The notes: generated from the letters alone by a model not told the origin. Positions 25,185-35,811 are shown, counted from the first letter of the stretch. The stretch is 64,000 bases of DNA from Williamsia maris (GCF_024171815.1 NZ_JAMTCJ010000002.1:1178001-1242000); one strand, 5' to 3'. Translations and numbers: made by a program.

Positions 25185-26227
25185 GCACCGACGACCCGAC
25201 ACCTCCGGGCGCCCGGATCGACTGGTCCCTCGCGGCCTCGGTGGGCCGCCGCGTCGCCCGCCCGGGCCCCATCACCACGACGTACACCCTCGACGCCGCG
25301 CGGGCCGAGCTGGCGGCCTCGGCCGCCGCGGCCGAGGCCCCGGTGCGCGCCGTGACCGGTCTGGCCGACGGACTGCCCGTCCCCGCGGCCACCGTCCTCG
25401 ACCGCGGCGAGTGGATCGGCGCTGCGGCGCAGTCGATGTCGGCCATGCTCGGCGGCGGCGACCCGACGACCAAGCCCGGCATCGCGGGCCGGATCAGCGG
25501 CGTGCAGGCGGGCGGTCTGCTCGCGTTCATGTCCGGCGCGATCCTCGGCCAGTACGACCCGTTCACCCCGGACCCGCACACCGGCGCCGACGGGGTGCTG
25601 ATGCTGGTGACGCCCAACATCATCGCGGTCGAGCGCTCGTTGAAGGTGGTGCCGTCGGACTTCCGGCTGTGGGTGTGCCTGCACGAGGTCACCCACCGCG
25701 TCCAGTTCTCCGCCAACCCGTGGCTGCGCGGCTACATGCTCGACAACATCGCGCAGCTCAGCGAGGACACCGGGGAGTCGGGAGCCGAACTCGTGAACCG
25801 GATCTCGTCGGCGCTGCGGTCGGGCAAGCCCCGTGAGAAGGGCGTCATGGGCGCCATGCAGCTGCTGCAGACGCCCGAGCAGTACGAGGCGTTTTCGCGA
25901 CTGATGATGCTCGGCACCCTGCTCGAGGGTCACGCCGATCACGTGATGGATGCGGTCGGACCCGAGCAGGTCCCGACCGTCGAGACGATCCGGGCGGCGT
26001 TCGACGCCCGGCGCACCCGTCCGCAGAACCCGGTGCAGCGCATCATCCGGTCGTTGATCGGGATGGACGCCAAACTAGCGCAGTACATCCGGGGCAAGGC
26101 GTTCACCGACGAGGTGGTCGCGACCGTGGGCATGACCCGGTTCAACGCCATCTGGTCCGGGCCCGACACCATGCCGCGCCCCGAGGAGATCGACGAGCCG
26201 CGTCGATGGATCGACCGCGTCCTGTAG
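25181..26227 (+). CDS. zinc-dependent metalloprotease, DUF2342 family
   Basis: A 348-residue protein of the actinobacterial zincin-like family (Rv3626c type). A single HExxH motif, HEVTH in LWVCLHEVTHRVQFSANPWLRGY, gives the zinc site; a downstream glutamate in LLEGHADHVMDAVG is a plausible third ligand. ATG 25181 overlaps the dacB stop by 4 bp. Substrate is not known. Ends 2 bp before tilS. Confidence 0.88.
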   Translation: MSTDDPTPPGARIDWSLAASVGRRVARPGPITTTYTLDAARAELAASAAAAEAPVRAVTGLADGLPVPAATVLDRGEWIGAAAQSMSAMLGGGDPTTKPGIAGRISGVQAGGLLAFMSGAILGQYDPFTPDPHTGADGVLMLVTPNIIAVERSLKVVPSDFRLWVCLHEVTHRVQFSANPWLRGYMLDNIAQLSEDTGESGAELVNRISSALRSGKPREKGVMGAMQLLQTPEQYEAFSRLMMLGTLLEGHADHVMDAVGPEQVPTVETIRAAFDARRTRPQNPVQRIIRSLIGMDAKLAQYIRGKAFTDEVVATVGMTRFNAIWSGPDTMPRPEEIDEPRRWIDRVL

Positions 26228-26229
26228 AC

Positions 26230-27201
26230 ATGGCCGACCCGGGACGTGTCGGCGATCGAACCGCCGAGATCGCCCGTGCGGTGCGAGTATTCGCCGATGA
26301 CCACCTCGGCGGTCCGGAGGTGTGCGTCGGTCTCTCCGGTGGGGCCGACTCCCTCGCCCTGACCGCGGGCGCCGTCCGCGCCGGGCTGTCGGTGACCGCG
26401 GTCGTCGTCGACCACGGTCTGCAACCGGGCTCGGATGAGGTGGCCCGGATCGCGGCCGCTCACGCCGACGCGTTCGGTGCGTCCACGACCGTGGTGCGCG
26501 TCGAGGTCGGGACCGGCGGGGGACCGGAGGGGGCCGCGCGTCGGGCGCGCTACGCCGCCCTGGACTCGGTGCGCGCCGGTCGGCCGGTCCTGCTCGCCCA
26601 CACCCTCGACGACCAGGCGGAGACCGTGCTGCTCGGCCTCGCCCGCGGCTCGGGCCCGCGATCGATCGCCGGCATGGTGGCGTGGGCCCGTCCGTGGGGA
26701 CGACCCCTGCTCGACCTGCGGCGGTCGACGACGTTGGCCGCGTGCGCCGAACTCGGCGTCGCGCCGTACGTCGACCCGCACAACAGTGACCCGCGGTTCA
26801 CCCGCTCCCGACTGCGCACCGAGGTGTTGCCGCTGCTCGAGGACATCCTGCAGGGCGGGGTCGCGTCGGCGCTGGCCCGGACCGCGACGCAGCTGCGCGC
26901 CGACTCCGACGTCCTCGACGACCTCGCGGCGCAGGCCCGTGCGTCGGCGGTCCGCGGCGATCGGCTCGCCGTGGATGCGCTCGCCGCCGCGCCGCCGGCG
27001 ATCCGGCGACGGGTGGTGCGGCAGTGGGTGATCGGGAACGGCGCCACCGAACCGACCGAACGCCTGATCCTCGCCCTCGACGAACTGGCGGTCACGCCGG
27101 GCTCGCGCGCCCGAGTCGCCATCGGGGGCGATGACCGTCATCGGTCGGTGGTGGTTCGTGACGGCGACCACCTCGCGGTGGTGTCCGACCCGCGCGGCTG
27201 A
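26230..27201 (+). CDS. tilS: tRNA(Ile)-lysidine synthase
   Basis: A 323-residue N-type ATP pyrophosphatase that converts C34 of the CAU anticodon of tRNA-Ile2 to lysidine. The PP-loop SGGADS occupies residues 36-41. Further landmarks are VVDHGLQPGS, AHTLDDQAETVLLGLARGSG, RPLLDLRRSTT and DPRFTRSRLR. Size matches the shorter actinobacterial form. ATG 26230. Followed by a strong terminator although hpt, its usual neighbour, lies 960 bp on. Confidence 0.94.
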   Translation: MADPGRVGDRTAEIARAVRVFADDHLGGPEVCVGLSGGADSLALTAGAVRAGLSVTAVVVDHGLQPGSDEVARIAAAHADAFGASTTVVRVEVGTGGGPEGAARRARYAALDSVRAGRPVLLAHTLDDQAETVLLGLARGSGPRSIAGMVAWARPWGRPLLDLRRSTTLAACAELGVAPYVDPHNSDPRFTRSRLRTEVLPLLEDILQGGVASALARTATQLRADSDVLDDLAAQARASAVRGDRLAVDALAAAPPAIRRRVVRQWVIGNGATEPTERLILALDELAVTPGSRARVAIGGDDRHRSVVVRDGDHLAVVSDPRG

Positions 27202-27228
27202 GTCGGCACCGACACCCCGACAACGACA

Positions 27229-27260
27229 AACGGCGCCGACCCAGCAGGGTCGGCGCCGTT
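27229..27260. terminator. bidirectional terminator
   Basis: A 14-bp perfect stem, AACGGCGCCGACCC with loop AGCA, between convergent tilS and the secreted-protein gene; A- and T-rich ends flank it. Confidence 0.88.
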
Positions 27261-27278
27261 CGTGTGGTCCTGTGGTCG

Positions 27279-27746
27279 TTACCGGGCCGGAGTCAACGGG
27301 ATGGTGATCGACTTCGGAGGGGTGAACGGGGAGTTGATCGTCTTGATGTACTGGTCGACGGCGCCGGCCAGTGTCGGGCCGCCTGCGCCGATGGTGCCGA
27401 CGATGCCGCCGAACCCTGCGCCGGTGATGACACCGGGGATGCAACCGACCGCGGGGATGATGATGCCACCGATGATGCAACCGGCCACTGCGCCGACCCC
27501 GGTGCCGGCGAGCGCGCCGATGGAGACGGCCGTGCTGACCGACGAGCCGAGCTGGTTGAGTGCCTGCTGGTCACGCTCGGCGCGGGTCAACGGCTGGTCG
27601 ACCTGAACGCGTCCGGGCGCCTGAGCGGCGGCAGAGGGCTTGGTGGGGGTGGCCGGCGCGGCCGAGGCCTCGCCTGCGGCCGCGACGATTCCTGCGGTGC
27701 AGGCGATCGTGGCCACCGCAGAGACGAATGCTTTGCGTAGGTTCAT
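27279..27746 (-). CDS. secreted glycine-zipper protein
   Basis: A 155-residue exported protein. The signal peptide ends at ASAAPA near residue 30. A Pro/Gln/Ala linker follows, then a glycine-rich hydrophobic segment (GALAGTGVGAVAGCIIGGIIIPAVGCIPGVITGAG, about residues 76-112) of glycine-zipper type with two cysteines, and a short tail. Such segments insert into membranes or form oligomers. Family not recognised. It interrupts the tilS-hpt pair that is contiguous in mycobacteria. ATG at 27746. Confidence 0.68.
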   Translation of the reverse strand: MNLRKAFVSAVATIACTAGIVAAAGEASAAPATPTKPSAAAQAPGRVQVDQPLTRAERDQQALNQLGSSVSTAVSIGALAGTGVGAVAGCIIGGIIIPAVGCIPGVITGAGFGGIVGTIGAGGPTLAGAVDQYIKTINSPFTPPKSITIPLTPAR

Positions 27747-28163
27747 TCGGGTATTCCATTCACTTCGTAGAGCTATCCGGAATCAGCGCACCCCCCGCGA
27801 CGGTCATCTGATCGATCGACAATTGTCTCAGTCGATCGGCAACGACTCCCCTGTCGTTGCTGTGATTAACCGTCTCGTGCATTCGTCCGGGTAGTTAGGG
27901 GCAAAGTGATATTAGCGTTATGAAATCTGGTGCCGATGGTGATCTCTACAAATTCTTGTGATTGTTTTGTGATGTATTCGTCATCTGCAGGTCGCGATGG
28001 GTGCTGCCCGGAAAGGGGCCGGCTGCACACATCGTCGACCCCCCATCGAGCGGCGGCGGTGCGCTCGGCCCAACGCCCGCCCTTCGCGGACGCGGCATCG
28101 CATGGCAAGCTGCTAACACACCGGCGGGCGCGAGGCTTGTCCATTCGCGAAAGGCATTCACGG
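27747..28163. other. divergent intergenic region with two palindromes
   Basis: 417 bp between the secreted-protein gene and hpt, AT-richer than average. It holds a perfect inverted repeat CGATCGAC-N10-GTCGATCG (27813-27838) and a perfect hairpin CAACGAC-TCCCCT-GTCGTTG (27840-27859). Promoters for both genes should lie here. The open frame that runs through this region into hpt is not supported by homology. Confidence 0.5.
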
Positions 28164-28745
28164 GTGACCGAGAACGGTGATCTACTCCCAGCGCATCCCT
28201 ATGGCGACGACATCGAGGCGGTCGTCGTCACCGAAGCGCAGATCAAGCAGCGCACACACGATCTGGCCCAGACTGTCGGTGCGCGGTATGCGGGCATCGA
28301 CGAGGACCTGATCCTCATCGGCGTACTCAAGGGCGCGGTCATGTTCATGACCGATTTCGCGCGTGCGCTGCCGATTCCCACCCAGCTCGAGTTCATGGCG
28401 GTCAGCTCGTACGGCTCGGCGACCTCATCGTCCGGCGTCGTCCGGATCCTGAAGGATCTCGACCGCGACATCGCGGGCCGCGACGTGCTGATCGTCGAGG
28501 ACATCATCGATTCCGGGTTGACCCTGTCGTGGTTGATGAAGAACCTCAGCTCCCGCCAACCGAGATCCATCGCCGTGTGCACATTGCTGCGTAAACCCGA
28601 CGCCGTGCGCACCCAGGTCGAGGTGGCCGACATCGGATTCGACATCCCCAACGAATTCGTCGTCGGATACGGACTCGATTACGCCGAGCGATATCGCGAC
28701 CTGCCCTATATCGGCCGTTTGAACCCGCAGGTGTACACGGGATGA
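28164..28745 (+). CDS. hpt: hypoxanthine phosphoribosyltransferase
   Basis: A 193-residue type I phosphoribosyltransferase for purine salvage (hypoxanthine or guanine plus PRPP). The PRPP loop is [14 protein letters not shown]; other landmarks are [17 protein letters not shown] and the C-terminal [18 protein letters not shown] 28164 is chosen because the protein then matches family length. The stop overlaps the amidase start (ATGA). Confidence 0.94.
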   Translation: MTENGDLLPAHPYGDDIEAVVVTEAQIKQRTHDLAQTVGARYAGIDEDLILIGVLKGAVMFMTDFARALPIPTQLEFMAVSSYGSATSSSGVVRILKDLDRDIAGRDVLIVEDIIDSGLTLSWLMKNLSSRQPRSIAVCTLLRKPDAVRTQVEVADIGFDIPNEFVVGYGLDYAERYRDLPYIGRLNPQVYTG

Positions 28746-30118
28746 GCACCGCGATCGAGCTCGCCGCCGACGTCGCGGCGGGACGCATCACCCCGCAGCA
28801 GACGGTCGACGACGCCATCGATCGCATCATCGAACGCGATCGCGGTATCGGGGCGTTCGTCACCGTCCGTGCGCGCCACGCCCGCGCCGAGGCCGCCGAA
28901 CTCGCGAACCGCACCGACCTCGCCACCCTGCCGTTGGCCGGTGTCCCGGTCGCGATCAAGGACAACGTCGCCGTGCGCGGCGAGCCCATGCGGATCGGTT
29001 CGCGGGCCACCCCGGACACCCCGCAGCCCACCGACCACGTCCTCGTCGCGCGACTCCGCGCGGCGGGTGCGATCGTCGTCGGCATCACCGCGGTCCCCGA
29101 GCTCTGCCTGTTCGGCGCGACCGACTCCCCGGACACCGTCACCCGCAACCCGTGGAACCGCGACCTGACCCCCGGGGGATCCTCGGGTGGCTCGGCCGCC
29201 GCGGTCGCGAGCGGGCAGGTCCTGGTCGCCCACGGCAACGACGGACTCGGTTCCATCCGCATCCCCGCGGCGGACTGCGGTCTGTTCGGGATCAAACCGG
29301 GCCCCGGCGTCGTGCCCCCACAGCCCGGCGGCAACGGTTGGTACGGCATGGCCGAGAACGGCCCGCTGGCCACCACCGTCGCCGACGCCGCCCTGATGCT
29401 CGGCGTCATGGCCGACGACATGTCGCTCGCCGCGGCCGGTGCCGGCACCGACCAGACGCCGGTGCGCATCGCACTGGCCGACAACTTCCCGCTCGCGGTC
29501 GGCTCCACCGACACGCACTGGGCCGCGGCATTGTCGCAGGCCGGGCAGGTGCTGACCCGGATCGGTCACCAGGTGACCACCCATCCGCTGCCGTATCCGA
29601 AGAACCCGGCGCCGTTGCTGTTGCGGTGGGTCGGCGGAGCGGCTGCCGACGTCGACGACATCGCCGCCCAGGGCGGCGACATCTCGCTGCTGCAGAAGCG
29701 CAGCCGACGACACGTCGCGATCGGACGCCAGGTCAACCGGCGCGGACTCGTCCGTGACTCCCAGAAGACGGCGCTGATCGCGTCGGTCGAGCGCTACCTC
29801 GAGTCGGTGGGCGCCGAGTTGATCATGACGCCGACACTCGCCCGTCCGCCGATCCGCGCCGCGCGGTGGAGTGAGAGGGGCTGGGCGGCGAACATGCTGG
29901 CCAACGTCTCGTACGCGCCGTTCGCCGGGTTGTTCAACGTCCTCGGGTGGCCGGCGATGTCGGTGCCGTTCGGGGTGCACCCGACCTCCGGCACCCCGAT
30001 GGCCGTGCACCTCGTGGGACGCCCGGGCAGCGAGGCCGTGCTCCTCGGTGTCGCGGCCCAACTCGAGAGCGCCCACCCGTGGCCGCGGGTGGCCCCGGGT
30101 TTCGCCACGCAGGCGTGA
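28742..30118 (+). CDS. amidase signature family enzyme
   Basis: A 458-residue amidase-signature hydrolase. The Ser-cisSer-Lys triad is visible: K73 in VAIKDN, S147/S148 in [10 protein letters not shown] and S171 in [10 protein letters not shown] Gly-rich C-terminal region gives [22 protein letters not shown]. Substrate cannot be told; relatives hydrolyse diverse amides. It overlaps hpt upstream and bluB downstream by 4 bp each, so the three form one operon. Confidence 0.9.
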   Translation: MSTAIELAADVAAGRITPQQTVDDAIDRIIERDRGIGAFVTVRARHARAEAAELANRTDLATLPLAGVPVAIKDNVAVRGEPMRIGSRATPDTPQPTDHVLVARLRAAGAIVVGITAVPELCLFGATDSPDTVTRNPWNRDLTPGGSSGGSAAAVASGQVLVAHGNDGLGSIRIPAADCGLFGIKPGPGVVPPQPGGNGWYGMAENGPLATTVADAALMLGVMADDMSLAAAGAGTDQTPVRIALADNFPLAVGSTDTHWAAALSQAGQVLTRIGHQVTTHPLPYPKNPAPLLLRWVGGAAADVDDIAAQGGDISLLQKRSRRHVAIGRQVNRRGLVRDSQKTALIASVERYLESVGAELIMTPTLARPPIRAARWSERGWAANMLANVSYAPFAGLFNVLGWPAMSVPFGVHPTSGTPMAVHLVGRPGSEAVLLGVAAQLESAHPWPRVAPGFATQA

Positions 30119-30765
30119 GCACCGCGGCCTTCCCGCCCGCCGACCGTGACGCGGTCTACCGGGCGATCGCGCAGCGTCGCGACATGCGGCACTTCGCAGG
30201 CGGTCGGGTCCCCGACGACGTCCTGGCCCGGCTCCTCGGCGCCGCGCACCACGCGCCGAGCGTCGGTCTGATGCAGCCGTGGCGGTTCCTGCGCATCGTC
30301 GATCCGGCGGTGCGCGGCGGGATCCACGACCTCGTCGACGCCGAACGTCGCGCGACCGCCGAGGCACTCGGCGAACGTGCCGACGAGTTCATGACCCTGA
30401 AGGTCGAGGGCATCCTGGAGTGCGCCGAGCTGCTCGTCGTCGCGCTCGGCGACGATCGCGACCGACACGTCTTCGGCCGTCGCACGATGCCGCAGATGGA
30501 CCTGGCGTCGGTGTCGTGCGCGATCCAGAACCTGTGGTTGGCCGCCCGCGCGGAGGGCTACGGGATGGGCTGGGTGTCGCTGTTCGACCCCGTCGCGCTC
30601 GCCGACCTCCTCGGGATGCCCGCCGGTGCCGAACCGGTGGCCGTGCTGTGTCTGGGACCGGTGCCCGAGTTCTACACCCAGCCGATGCTGGTCGAGACGG
30701 GCTGGGCGCAGGAGCGTCCGCTGTCGGAACTGATCTCCACCGACCGGTGGGACGATTCTCCCTGA
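30115..30765 (+). CDS. bluB: 5,6-dimethylbenzimidazole synthase BluB
   Basis: A 216-residue flavin-destructase of the nitroreductase fold that cleaves FMNH2 to make the lower ligand of vitamin B12. Typical BluB sequence: AIAQRRDMRHFAGGRVPDDVL, LLGAAHHAPSVGLMQPWRFL, and the late VSCAIQNLWLAARAEGYGMGWVSLFDP. GTG 30115 overlaps the amidase stop (GTGA). No other cobalamin genes are nearby. Confidence 0.9.
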   Translation: MSTAAFPPADRDAVYRAIAQRRDMRHFAGGRVPDDVLARLLGAAHHAPSVGLMQPWRFLRIVDPAVRGGIHDLVDAERRATAEALGERADEFMTLKVEGILECAELLVVALGDDRDRHVFGRRTMPQMDLASVSCAIQNLWLAARAEGYGMGWVSLFDPVALADLLGMPAGAEPVAVLCLGPVPEFYTQPMLVETGWAQERPLSELISTDRWDDSP

Positions 30766-30880
30766 CGATTTTCCGGTGACGATGTCCGATCCGGGTCTCA
30801 TCATCGCGGCATGATCGATCATCTCGGTGTCCGATCGGCCGACGTCGAGACCGTCTGCCACACGTGAGCGGCGTTGCCGC

Positions 30881-31948
30881 TCAGGCCAGTTCGGTGCGGT
30901 TGCGCCCCGATGACTTCGCGCGGTACATGGCGGCGTCGGCCGCGGCCAGTGCCCCGGCGAACGCAGCCGACGGATCCGACCGGTCGGGGCGCGGGGCGCA
31001 CGCGCCGGCACTCGCGGTGACCACGACGGCGTCGCGCTCGTTGGTCAGACTCGTCCGCAGTCGCTCGGCGTAGCCGAACAGATCCGGCGACGCCTCGTCG
31101 GCGAGAACGACGAACTCCTCGCCGCCGAACCGCGAGACCACCGCGCCCGGGCCGGCGGCCACGGTCAGCCGGACAGCGACCAGGCGCAACACGTCGTCGC
31201 CCGCCGCGTGCCCGTGGGTGTCGTTGACCTGTTTGAAGTCGTCGATGTCGATGAGCACGAGGAACGGCGTCGTGTGCCCGACACCGAACCCGCCGGCGGC
31301 GTGCGACTCGATGCCGCGGCGGTTCAGCAGGCCGGTGAGTGGGTCGGTGACCGCGTCGGACAGATGCAGTCGGCTCGAGGCGAGGATGGCCGCGGAGAAC
31401 GCCGAGAGCAGGAACACCGCTCCGTTCATAACCAGGATGACCACCACCGCCTGCAGGACGAGCGCGGCCGGATCCTCGACCCCGTCGATCAGTGCGTGGG
31501 TCGCCAGCCCGAGGACGGTCGCGGTGCTCCACAGGACGTGGAACCGCAGCACGAGCGGGTTCGAGAAGTGCGCGGCGCAGGCGCCGACAAGAGCCAGGAG
31601 TCCGGCCCCGACGATCGCGACGGACGCATCGGCGAAGGTCAGCAGCACCGCGGTGACGCCGACCTCGGCGTAGACGATGAAGCCGTTGTTCACCCGTGAG
31701 GTGCGCGTCCACCATTCGTCGATGAACCTGGCCCGGCTGATCACGACAGCTGCGGGGACGGTGGTCGCACACACCACGTAGACGATCATCGTGCGCACGG
31801 TTCCCTGCGGCCCCGCGTCGCTGAACGTCGACAGGATCCCGATCAGACCGAACGCGATGGTCTGCACCGCGATCCCGATGCGCAGGACGGGTTCGGGAGA
31901 GGACCCGCCGCCGAGGATGTCCTGGCGAGAGAGCCTGCGATCGCTCAC
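30881..31948 (-). CDS. membrane-bound diguanylate cyclase (GGDEF)
   Basis: A 355-residue protein with about six hydrophobic segments in the first 190 residues, then a GGDEF domain. The active-site loop is RFGGEEFVVLAD (GGEEF variant, catalytically competent in the family). The substrate/metal region is LVLIDIDDFKQVNDTHGHAAGDDVL, and the domain start is DPLTGLLNRRG. It should make c-di-GMP in response to a membrane signal. No allosteric RxxD site precedes the GGEEF loop. GTG start at 31948, 34 bp after the PPOX gene. Confidence 0.92.
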   Translation of the reverse strand: MSDRRLSRQDILGGGSSPEPVLRIGIAVQTIAFGLIGILSTFSDAGPQGTVRTMIVYVVCATTVPAAVVISRARFIDEWWTRTSRVNNGFIVYAEVGVTAVLLTFADASVAIVGAGLLALVGACAAHFSNPLVLRFHVLWSTATVLGLATHALIDGVEDPAALVLQAVVVILVMNGAVFLLSAFSAAILASSRLHLSDAVTDPLTGLLNRRGIESHAAGGFGVGHTTPFLVLIDIDDFKQVNDTHGHAAGDDVLRLVAVRLTVAAGPGAVVSRFGGEEFVVLADEASPDLFGYAERLRTSLTNERDAVVVTASAGACAPRPDRSDPSAAFAGALAAADAAMYRAKSSGRNRTELA

Positions 31949-31982
31949 CGGACGGCTCGTCTCACCGCGCAGGCGGGAGGCC

Positions 31983-32459
31983 TCAGGCGTCGAGTTTCGC
32001 GGCGACGTCGGCCGGGAAACCGCCGGTGGCCACCGGACCCCATCGCGTGGGCGTGACGCGGATCAGCGACTTGTCCTGTGTCGCCATCGCCTCGCGGTAC
32101 TCGTCCCAGTCGGGGTGCTCGCCGGAGATCGACCGGAAATAGTCGACGAGCGCGTCGAGCGCCTCGGGCTGGTGCAGCACCTCCGCGGTGCCGTCGACCT
32201 GCACCCACGCGTCGTTGAACGCATCCGAGAGCACCAGCACCGACACCACCGGTCGGGCCTGCGCGTTGCGGGTCTTGGCGCGACCGGGGTAGGTCGAGAT
32301 CACGATGCGGCCGTCGGCGTCGACGCCCCCGGTGACCGGGGACAGCTGCGGGCTGCCGTCCGATCGCGTGGTCACCAGAATGAGCTGGTGACGCGGCCGG
32401 ATGAACTCGAGCAGCCCGTCGCGGTCGACGGTGTTGTTCTTCGCGATTGTGCGTGCCAT
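31983..32459 (-). CDS. PPOX-class F420-dependent oxidoreductase
   Basis: A 158-residue split-barrel flavin/F420-binding protein of the pyridoxamine-5'-phosphate-oxidase-like class. It shows LILVTTRSDGSPQLSPVTGGVDADGRIVIST, GRAKTRNAQARPVVSVLVL and WVQVDGTAEVL. Such proteins reduce quinones, biliverdin or other acceptors with F420H2. ATG 32459 is chosen; the open frame upstream lacks similarity. Divergent from ftsH. Confidence 0.85.
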   Translation of the reverse strand: MARTIAKNNTVDRDGLLEFIRPRHQLILVTTRSDGSPQLSPVTGGVDADGRIVISTYPGRAKTRNAQARPVVSVLVLSDAFNDAWVQVDGTAEVLHQPEALDALVDYFRSISGEHPDWDEYREAMATQDKSLIRVTPTRWGPVATGGFPADVAAKLDA

Positions 32460-32622
32460 GACGATCACGGTAAGCGATCGTTGATACGGGCCGCCGACAC
32501 CCGCCCCGACCTGCACAGGTGCAGCTCGGGAACGCGACGCCGCGCGCCGACGTTGACAGGTAGCCTGTTATGTCAGGTGTACCGACTTCGAAGGGACGCG
32601 CCGGCGCCGGCTGGGACGTGCA

Positions 32623-35103
32623 ATGAATCGAAAGACTGTTTTCCGCAATTTGGCCATTGTCGCCGTGATCGTGCTCGCGATCTGGGGTTTCACGGTTCTG
32701 CGTGGCGGTGACCGCGAGTACAAGAGTGTCGACACCTCGGTCGCGCTGACCCAGCTGAACACCCGCAACGCTTCCGAGGTGCAGATCGACGATCGCGAAC
32801 AGGCGATCCGCATCACGTTGAAGGACGAGGTCGACGGCACGAACAAGATCACCGCGAAGTACCCGGCGCGGTCGAGTGAGTTCGTCTTCGACAGCGTCAC
32901 CAAGTCGGGCGCGAAGTATCAGACCAACGTCACGCAGGAGTCCGTCCTGTGGCAGATGCTGATCTTCATCCTGCCGATGATCCTGCTGTTCGGACTCTTC
33001 TTCTTCGTGATGAGCCGCATGCAGGGTGGTGGCAAGGGCGGGATCATGGGCTTCGGCAAGTCGAAGGCCAAGCAGCTCACCAAGGACCACCCCAAGACCA
33101 CGTTCTCCGACGTCGCCGGTGCCGACGAGGCGGTCGAGGAGCTCTACGAGATCAAGGACTTCCTGCAGAACCCCGCGCGCTACCAGGCGCTCGGCGCCAA
33201 GATCCCGCGCGGTGTCCTGCTCTACGGCCCTCCCGGCACCGGTAAGACGCTGCTCGCGCGAGCCGTCGCCGGTGAGGCGGGCGTGCCGTTCTTCACGATC
33301 TCCGGTTCGGACTTCGTCGAGATGTTCGTCGGTGTCGGTGCGTCACGAGTGCGTGACCTGTTCGAGCAGGCCAAGGCCAACAGCCCCTGCATCATCTTCG
33401 TCGACGAGATCGACGCGGTCGGACGCCAGCGTGGTGCCGGCCTCGGCGGCGGGCACGACGAGCGCGAGCAGACCCTCAACCAGCTGCTGGTGGAGATGGA
33501 CGGCTTCGGTGAGCGTTCCGGCGTGATCCTGATCGCCGCGACCAACCGTCCCGACATCCTCGACCCGGCGCTGCTGCGTCCCGGTCGCTTCGACCGGCAG
33601 ATCCCGGTGGGCAACCCCGACATCGCCGGACGCAAGGCGATCCTCAAGGTGCACGCGGCGGGCAAGCCGATCGACGCCGACGCCGACCTCGACGGTCTGG
33701 CCAAGCGCACCCCGGGCATGTCCGGTGCCGACCTGGCCAACGTCATCAACGAGTCGGCGCTGCTGGCCGCACGCGAGAACCGCACGACGATCACCGCCGA
33801 ACTGCTCGAGGAGTCGGTCGACCGTGTCGTGGGCGGACCGCGCCGCAAGAGCCGCATCATCAGCGAGCAGGAGAAGAAGATCGTGGCCTACCACGAGGGT
33901 GGACACACCCTCGCCGCGTGGGCGATGCCCGATCTCGACCCGATCTACAAGGTCACCATCCTCGCGCGCGGTCGCACCGGCGGTCACGCCCTCGCCGTGC
34001 CGGAGCAGGACAAGGACCTGATGACGCGGTCGGAGATGATCGCTCGTCTGGTGATGGCGATGGGTGGCCGTGCCGCCGAGGAGCTCGTGTTCCACGAGCC
34101 GACCACGGGTGCGTCCTCCGACATCGACCAGGCGACCAAGATCGCCCGCGCGATGGTCACCGAGTACGGCATGAGCGCCAAGCTCGGTGCCGTCCACTAC
34201 GGCCAGGAGCAGGGCGACCCGTTCCTGGGCCGTTCGATGGGCGCGCAGGCGTCGTACTCCACCGAGGTCGCAGCCGAGATCGACGACGAGGTCCGTCGCC
34301 TCATCGAGGCCGCGCACACCGAGGCGTGGGCGATCCTCAACGAGTACCGCGACACCCTCGACGACCTCGCGACCCAGCTTCTCGAGCGCGAGACGCTGAC
34401 CCGCAAGGATCTCGAGGTCATCTTCTCGGGCGTGGAGAAGCGTCCGCGCATCACCACCTTCGACGAGTTCGGCGACCGCACGCCCAGCGACAAGCCCCCG
34501 GTGAAGACCCCGGGTGAGCTGGCCATCGAGCGCGGCGAGCCGTGGCCCCCAGAGCCGGCCCCGCGCCTGGTGAAGGAGACCGTCGGTGCCGGGTCGTCGC
34601 AGCCGAACCCGTACGGACCCGGCGGCTACAACGGCGGTCAGCCCAACGGCTACGGCCAGCCCAACGGCTACGGCCAGAACGGCCAGGGACAGCCCAACGG
34701 CTACGGCCAGAACGGCCAGGGGTCGAACGGGTACGGCCAGAACGGTTACGGCCCGGGGTCGAACGGCTACGGCCAGAACGGCTACGGCCAGAACGGTTAC
34801 GGTCCCGACAACCAGAACGGTTACGGCCCGAACGGCCACAACCAGCCCGGCCAGGGACAGGGATATCCCGGCTACCCGCAGGGCGGATCGGCTCCCGGCT
34901 ACCAGGGCCCGGGCTACGGCAATCCGGGTCACCAGCCCACGCCGCCGTCTGTCCCGCACGATCAGAACCCCGACGCCCCCGGTGCGAACCGTCCGGCGGG
35001 ACCCAACGGCGGGACCCGTCCCGACTACGGCGCCCCCGACGGCTGGTCGGCGCCGGGGTGGCCCCCGCGTGACGGGAACGGGTCGGGTCAGCCGCCCCGC
35101 TGA
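32623..35103 (+). CDS. ftsH: ATP-dependent zinc metalloprotease FtsH with Asn-Gly-Tyr-rich tail
   Basis: An 826-residue membrane AAA+ protease for quality control of membrane proteins. TM1 is near residues 7-24 and TM2 near 108-128, with a periplasmic domain between. Walker A GPPGTGKT lies at about residue 202, Walker B IIFVDEID at about 257, and the second region of homology [18 protein letters not shown] after 308. The zinc site is H424-E-G-G-H428, with the third ligand expected in the ASSDIDQA region. From about residue 654 a low-complexity tail of roughly 170 residues follows, dominated by NGYGQ repeats and Pro/Gly. Actinobacterial FtsH often has a tail, but this repeat content is unusual. 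First gene of the folate cluster. Confidence 0.96.
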   Translation: MNRKTVFRNLAIVAVIVLAIWGFTVLRGGDREYKSVDTSVALTQLNTRNASEVQIDDREQAIRITLKDEVDGTNKITAKYPARSSEFVFDSVTKSGAKYQTNVTQESVLWQMLIFILPMILLFGLFFFVMSRMQGGGKGGIMGFGKSKAKQLTKDHPKTTFSDVAGADEAVEELYEIKDFLQNPARYQALGAKIPRGVLLYGPPGTGKTLLARAVAGEAGVPFFTISGSDFVEMFVGVGASRVRDLFEQAKANSPCIIFVDEIDAVGRQRGAGLGGGHDEREQTLNQLLVEMDGFGERSGVILIAATNRPDILDPALLRPGRFDRQIPVGNPDIAGRKAILKVHAAGKPIDADADLDGLAKRTPGMSGADLANVINESALLAARENRTTITAELLEESVDRVVGGPRRKSRIISEQEKKIVAYHEGGHTLAAWAMPDLDPIYKVTILARGRTGGHALAVPEQDKDLMTRSEMIARLVMAMGGRAAEELVFHEPTTGASSDIDQATKIARAMVTEYGMSAKLGAVHYGQEQGDPFLGRSMGAQASYSTEVAAEIDDEVRRLIEAAHTEAWAILNEYRDTLDDLATQLLERETLTRKDLEVIFSGVEKRPRITTFDEFGDRTPSDKPPVKTPGELAIERGEPWPPEPAPRLVKETVGAGSSQPNPYGPGGYNGGQPNGYGQPNGYGQNGQGQPNGYGQNGQGSNGYGQNGYGPGSNGYGQNGYGQNGYGPDNQNGYGPNGHNQPGQGQGYPGYPQGGSAPGYQGPGYGNPGHQPTPPSVPHDQNPDAPGANRPAGPNGGTRPDYGAPDGWSAPGWPPRDGNGSGQPPR
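34627..34836 (+). repeat. tandem NGYGQ-coding repeats in ftsH
   Basis: Repeated coding units based on AACGGCTACGGCCAG, about fourteen degenerate copies coding [10 protein letters not shown] and NGYGP variants. They lie within the tail of ftsH and keep frame throughout. Confidence 0.85.
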
Positions 35104-35188
35104 CCGACCCCACACCCGACCTCGTCCCGGTCACGCACCGCGACGATCCACCTCCACCTCCGGGCACTCACAGAAGAGCGAGCTCCTG

Positions 35189-35785
35189 ATGACCAGAACC
35201 GAGAATCGGGGCGCCATCGCGCCCTTCGACCAGGGGCGAGCGGAGGCGGCGGTCCGCGAGCTGCTCGTGGCGATCGGAGAAGATCCCGACCGCGACGGTC
35301 TCAAGGAGACGCCCGCGCGGGTGGCCCGCGCCTACCAGGAGATGTTCGGTGGCCTGCACACCGAACCGGACGACGTGCTGGCCACGACGTTCGACGTCGG
35401 GCACGACGAGCTGGTTCTGGTCAAGGACATCCCCATGTACTCGACCTGCGAGCACCACCTGGTGTCGTTCCACGGCGTCGCCCACGTCGGATACATCCCC
35501 GGTGCGTCCGGGCAGGTGACGGGCCTGTCGAAGCTGGCGCGCGTCGTCGACCTGTACGCCAAGCGTCCGCAGGTCCAGGAGCGGCTGACCACACAGATCG
35601 CCGACGCCCTCGTGCGCAAGCTCGATCCGCGCGGCGTCATCGTCGTCATCGAGGCCGAGCACCTGTGCATGGCCATGCGCGGCATCCGCAAGCCCGGTGC
35701 GTCGACCACGACGTCGGCGGTCCGCGGCATCTTCAAGACCAGTGCCGTCAGCCGCGGTGAGGCGCTCGACCTCATCTCCCGGTAG
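35189..35785 (+). CDS. folE: GTP cyclohydrolase I
   Basis: A 198-residue FolE, first enzyme of tetrahydrofolate synthesis (GTP to 7,8-dihydroneopterin triphosphate). Zinc ligands and active site are kept: [42 protein letters not shown] and [22 protein letters not shown] 35189. Upstream open frame belongs to antisense or out-of-frame ftsH tail. Second in the ftsH-folE-folP-folB-folK order. Confidence 0.96.
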   Translation: MTRTENRGAIAPFDQGRAEAAVRELLVAIGEDPDRDGLKETPARVARAYQEMFGGLHTEPDDVLATTFDVGHDELVLVKDIPMYSTCEHHLVSFHGVAHVGYIPGASGQVTGLSKLARVVDLYAKRPQVQERLTTQIADALVRKLDPRGVIVVIEAEHLCMAMRGIRKPGASTTTSAVRGIFKTSAVSRGEALDLISR

Positions 35786-35811
35786 CCCCGAGCGCCCTGC
35801 TGCGGGTTCCG

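Noticed and set aside
32553-32581. TTGACA -35 element before ftsH
   Set aside because: A perfect TTGACA is present at 32553-32558, but no convincing -10 hexamer lies 16-18 bp downstream.
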